A stretch of DNA of 33,441 nucleotides from Burkholderiaceae bacterium. GTDB taxonomy: Bacteria; Pseudomonadota; Gammaproteobacteria; Burkholderiales; Burkholderiaceae_C. The stretch is from the NCBI GenBank assembly GCA_028685665.1, contig JAQUDN010000013.1, positions 1 through 33,441 on the forward strand, written 5' to 3'. Position numbers and translations under genes: made by a program. Below, one piece after another: positions 31,411 to 33,441 of the stretch; positions within the stretch are counted from its first letter, which is position 1; each line of letters begins with the position of its first letter. The notes beneath the pieces are model-generated. The model saw nothing but the letters and a program-made list of their open reading frames with translations, was not told the DNA's origin and did not search any database.

Positions 31411-31557
31411 TTATTGGCCAAAAATGGCCAAAAATGGCCTGAAGGCCCTGGATTCAAGCGTTAATAGCTCTGTTTTTAATAGCTAATCGCCCCAGGGCCG
31501 CTTCCTCTTTTGCACCGGCTTGCCCGCAGGGGCCCGGTGCCTTGCCTGGAGACACGC
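31411..31557. other. Intergenic gap with repeats
   Basis: The gap between the dehydrogenase and the next gene starts with a short tandem repeat, GGCCAAAAAT twice then GGCC (31416-31439), leading into repeat copy 4 on the minus strand (31429-31477). The remainder is GC-rich and unremarkable, with a GGAG at 31548-31551 as the next gene's ribosome binding site. Confidence 0.6.
31429..31477 (-). repeat. Intergenic repeat, copy 4
   Basis: Read on the minus strand it runs AAAAACAGAGCTATTAACGC then TTGAATCCAGGGCCTTCAGG and ends CCATTTTTG. It keeps the family scaffold (AGCT, CGCTT, GGGC, AGGCC, TTTTTG). It lies just after the dehydrogenase and could act as a weak terminator or a processing site. Confidence 0.6.
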
Positions 31558-33441
31558 ATGTCCCGATTCCAAATCAAGAAAGTCGCCGTACTCGGCGCGG
31601 GCGTGATGGGTGCGCAGATTGCGGCCCACCTCGTCAATGTGAAGGTGCCCGTCATCCTCTTTGATCTTCCCGCCAAGGAAGGCCCCAAAAACGCCATCGT
31701 CACCCGGGCCATCGAAGGCCTGAAAAAGCTCAAACCCGCCCCGCTGGGCGTGGCCGAGGATGCCGTGCTGATCGGCCAGGCCAACTACGAAGAGCACCTG
31801 GAGCAGCTGCGCGGCTGCGACCTCATCATCGAGGCGATTGCCGAGCGCATGGACTGGAAGCGCGATCTCTACGCCAAGATCGCGCCCTTCGTCGCGCCGC
31901 ACGCCATCGTGGCCTCGAACACCTCGGGCCTGTCGATCACCCAGCTGGCGCAAGCGCTGCCCGACAGCCTGCAGTCGCGCTTTTGCGGCATCCACTTCTT
32001 CAACCCGCCGCGCTACATGGCGCTGGTGGAACTGATCAACACCCCCACCACCGCGCCCGAGGTGCTCGACCAGCTCGAAGCCTTTGTCACCAGCGGCCTG
32101 GGCAAGGGCGTGGTGCGCGCGCACGACACGCCCAACTTCATCGCCAACCGGGTAGGCATTGCCGGCATGCTGTCCACCATGAAAGAGGCCGAGAACTTCG
32201 GCCTGAGCGTCGATGTGGTGGACGACCTCACCGGCAAGAAGCTGGGCCGGGCATCGAGCGGCACCTTCCGCACCGCCGACGTGGTGGGCCTGGACACCCT
32301 GGCCCATGTGATGAAGACCCAGCAAAGCCAGCTCAGCCCAGAGACCGATCCCTTCCATGCCAGCTTCGCAACGCCTGCCGTGCTGCAAAAGCTGCTGGAA
32401 CGGGGCCACCTGGGCCAGAAGACGAAGGCGGGCTTCTACAAGAAGGTCGGCCGCGAGGTGCTGCGTTTTGAGCCCGAGAGCGAAGACTACGTGCCCGGGG
32501 GCCAGAAAGCCGACGAGGTCTATGGCCGCATGCTCAAGAAACCGGCGGCCCAGCGCCTCAAGCTGCTGCGCGAGGCCGAGGGCGCGCAAGGCCGCTTCCT
32601 GTGGGCCATTCTGCGCAACAGCTTTCATTACGCCGCGGTGCACCTGGGCACCATCGCCGACAACGCCCGCGATGTCGATCAGGCCTTGCGCTGGGGCTTT
32701 GGCATGCAGCAGGGCCCGTTCGAGCTGTGGCAGGAGGCGGGTTGGCTCGAGGTGGCCCGCATGGTCCAGGAGGACATCGACGCGGGCAAGGCGCTGTGCA
32801 GGGAGCCGTTGCCGGCCTGGGTGTTCCAGGGCCCCGTGGCCGACGCCGGTGGCGTGCACACCGCGGCGGGATCGTGGAGTGCTTCTGCTCAGAAATTTGT
32901 AGCGCGCCACGCTTTGCCCGTCTACGAAAAACAGCATTTCCCTGAAAAACTCCTGGGCGAATCCTTGCCCGACTACCGCACGGCGGGCAAGACGCTGCAC
33001 GAGGACGATGCCCTTCGGCTGTGGACGCTGGATGGTGCCGTGCTGATCGCCAGCCTCAAGACCAAGATGCATGCCATCAGCCCGGATGTCTGCGAGGGCC
33101 TGAACCTGGCGGTGGAGCTGGCCGAGAAGGACTACGAGGGCATCGTCATCTGGTCGGGCGACGAGCCCTTCAGCGCCGGGGCGGACCTGCAGGCCCTGAT
33201 GCCCGCCTTCATGATGTTCGGTGTCAGCGCCATTGAAAGCGCCGAAGCCGAGATGCAGAACACCCTGTTGCGCCTGCGCTACGCCAGCGTGCCGGTGGTG
33301 TCGGCGATTCGGGGGCTGGCGCTGGGCGGGGGCTGCGAGCTGGCGGTGTACTCGGCCCGCCGCGTGGTCCATATGGAAAGCTATATCGGCCTGGTGGAAG
33401 TGGGCGTGGGCCTGGTGCCCGGCGCGGGCGGCCTGACCTAC
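31558..33441 (+). CDS. 3-hydroxyacyl-CoA dehydrogenase/enoyl-CoA hydratase fusion (partial, 3' end missing)
   Basis: An open frame of 628 codons running off the right edge; it is absent from the ORF track because it has no stop in the window. The N-terminal half is a 3-hydroxyacyl-CoA dehydrogenase: the NAD-binding fingerprint GAGVMGAQIAAH (13-24), CGIHFFNPPRYM near 148 and a C-terminal dimerisation domain with GFYKKVG. The C-terminal half, from about 475, is an enoyl-CoA hydratase (SGDEPFSAGADLQ near 530, GLALGGGCELAV near 586, GLVEVGVGLVPGAGG at the edge). This order is the reverse of FadB but known from FadN-type proteins. ATG 31558 has GGAG 6 nt upstream. It follows the dehydrogenase in a beta-oxidation operon. 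Confidence 0.92.
   Translation, partial: MSRFQIKKVAVLGAGVMGAQIAAHLVNVKVPVILFDLPAKEGPKNAIVTRAIEGLKKLKPAPLGVAEDAVLIGQANYEEHLEQLRGCDLIIEAIAERMDWKRDLYAKIAPFVAPHAIVASNTSGLSITQLAQALPDSLQSRFCGIHFFNPPRYMALVELINTPTTAPEVLDQLEAFVTSGLGKGVVRAHDTPNFIANRVGIAGMLSTMKEAENFGLSVDVVDDLTGKKLGRASSGTFRTADVVGLDTLAHVMKTQQSQLSPETDPFHASFATPAVLQKLLERGHLGQKTKAGFYKKVGREVLRFEPESEDYVPGGQKADEVYGRMLKKPAAQRLKLLREAEGAQGRFLWAILRNSFHYAAVHLGTIADNARDVDQALRWGFGMQQGPFELWQEAGWLEVARMVQEDIDAGKALCREPLPAWVFQGPVADAGGVHTAAGSWSASAQKFVARHALPVYEKQHFPEKLLGESLPDYRTAGKTLHEDDALRLWTLDGAVLIASLKTKMHAISPDVCEGLNLAVELAEKDYEGIVIWSGDEPFSAGADLQALMPAFMMFGVSAIESAEAEMQNTLLRLRYASVPVVSAIRGLALGGGCELAVYSARRVVHMESYIGLVEVGVGLVPGAGGLTY

Noticed and set aside
32880-32945. 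AT-richer patch in the dehydrogenase/hydratase gene that resembles the intergenic repeat
   Set aside because: The reading frame continues, the encoded peptide fits the expected protein, and similarity to the repeat is weak.
31483-33372. 629-aa minus strand ORF opposite the dehydrogenase/hydratase gene
   Set aside because: It is a shadow of the + strand gene, which shows Rossmann and hydratase motifs throughout.
1-33441. CRISPR arrays, rRNA, tRNA, insertion sequences or prophage genes
   Set aside because: I found no regularly spaced repeats, tRNA cloverleaf, rRNA sequence, transposase or phage structural gene in the window.

Overview
This window looks like chromosomal DNA of a betaproteobacterium, most likely Burkholderiales, family Comamonadaceae. 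The reasons are high-GC coding sequence with strong third-position bias, Xanthomonas-like gsp gene order, protein sequences that read like Acidovorax-type homologs, and several copies of a short intergenic repeat of the kind common in that family. The taxonomic call is inference from pattern memory; no search was run.

Region 1 (about 318-11376, + strand) is a compact type II secretion (T2SS) operon in the order gspE-F-G-H-I-J-K-L-M-N-D. It ends with a small lipoprotein gene 17 nt after the secretin gene. Most junctions overlap by 4-8 nt. A perfect TATAAT lies at the gspF stop just upstream of gspG, the major pseudopilin. The first 137 bases may hold the 5' end of a divergent gene.

Region 2 (about 11377-16733, mostly - strand) is an accessory patch with four toxin-antitoxin (TA) loci. 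They are a hipB-like antitoxin followed by a hipA cut to 21 codons, an intact mqsRA pair with an MqsA-type operator, a hipA-hipB pair in reversed gene order, and a RelE/HigB-type toxin with an XRE antitoxin. A LpxL/HtrB-like acyltransferase gene sits among them. Three diverged copies of one ~47-bp repeat lie between these modules, and a fourth is near 31.45 kb.

Region 3 (about 16734-27806) concerns the cell envelope. It has an O-antigen/polysaccharide ABC exporter (wzm-wzt, with a Wzt C-terminal extension), a periplasmic parvulin prolyl isomerase, a surface-protein gene whose base and codon use differ from its neighbours (probably an abundant S-layer-like protein), and a 1289-residue methyltransferase / coiled-coil / GT2 / GT4 fusion. 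Divergent from the fusion are a small GT2 gene and a WecA/MraY-like phosphoglycosyl transferase gene. Together they suggest synthesis, possible end-capping and export of a surface glycan beside a secreted surface protein; the T2SS could be the export route, but that is inference.

Region 4 (about 27887-33441, + strand) holds argB and then a fatty-acid oxidation operon: a TetR-family regulator with a 28-bp near-perfect palindrome over its predicted start site, an acyl-CoA dehydrogenase, and a fused 3-hydroxyacyl-CoA dehydrogenase/enoyl-CoA hydratase that runs off the right edge. This last gene has no stop in the window and is missing from the supplied ORF track.

The most interesting points are the fusion with a coiled coil between methyltransferase and glycosyltransferase next to a Wzt with a C-terminal domain (a possible chain-length ruler and cap), the dense TA cluster with readable operators and a decapitated hipBA, and the lipoprotein after gspD as a candidate secretin pilot.
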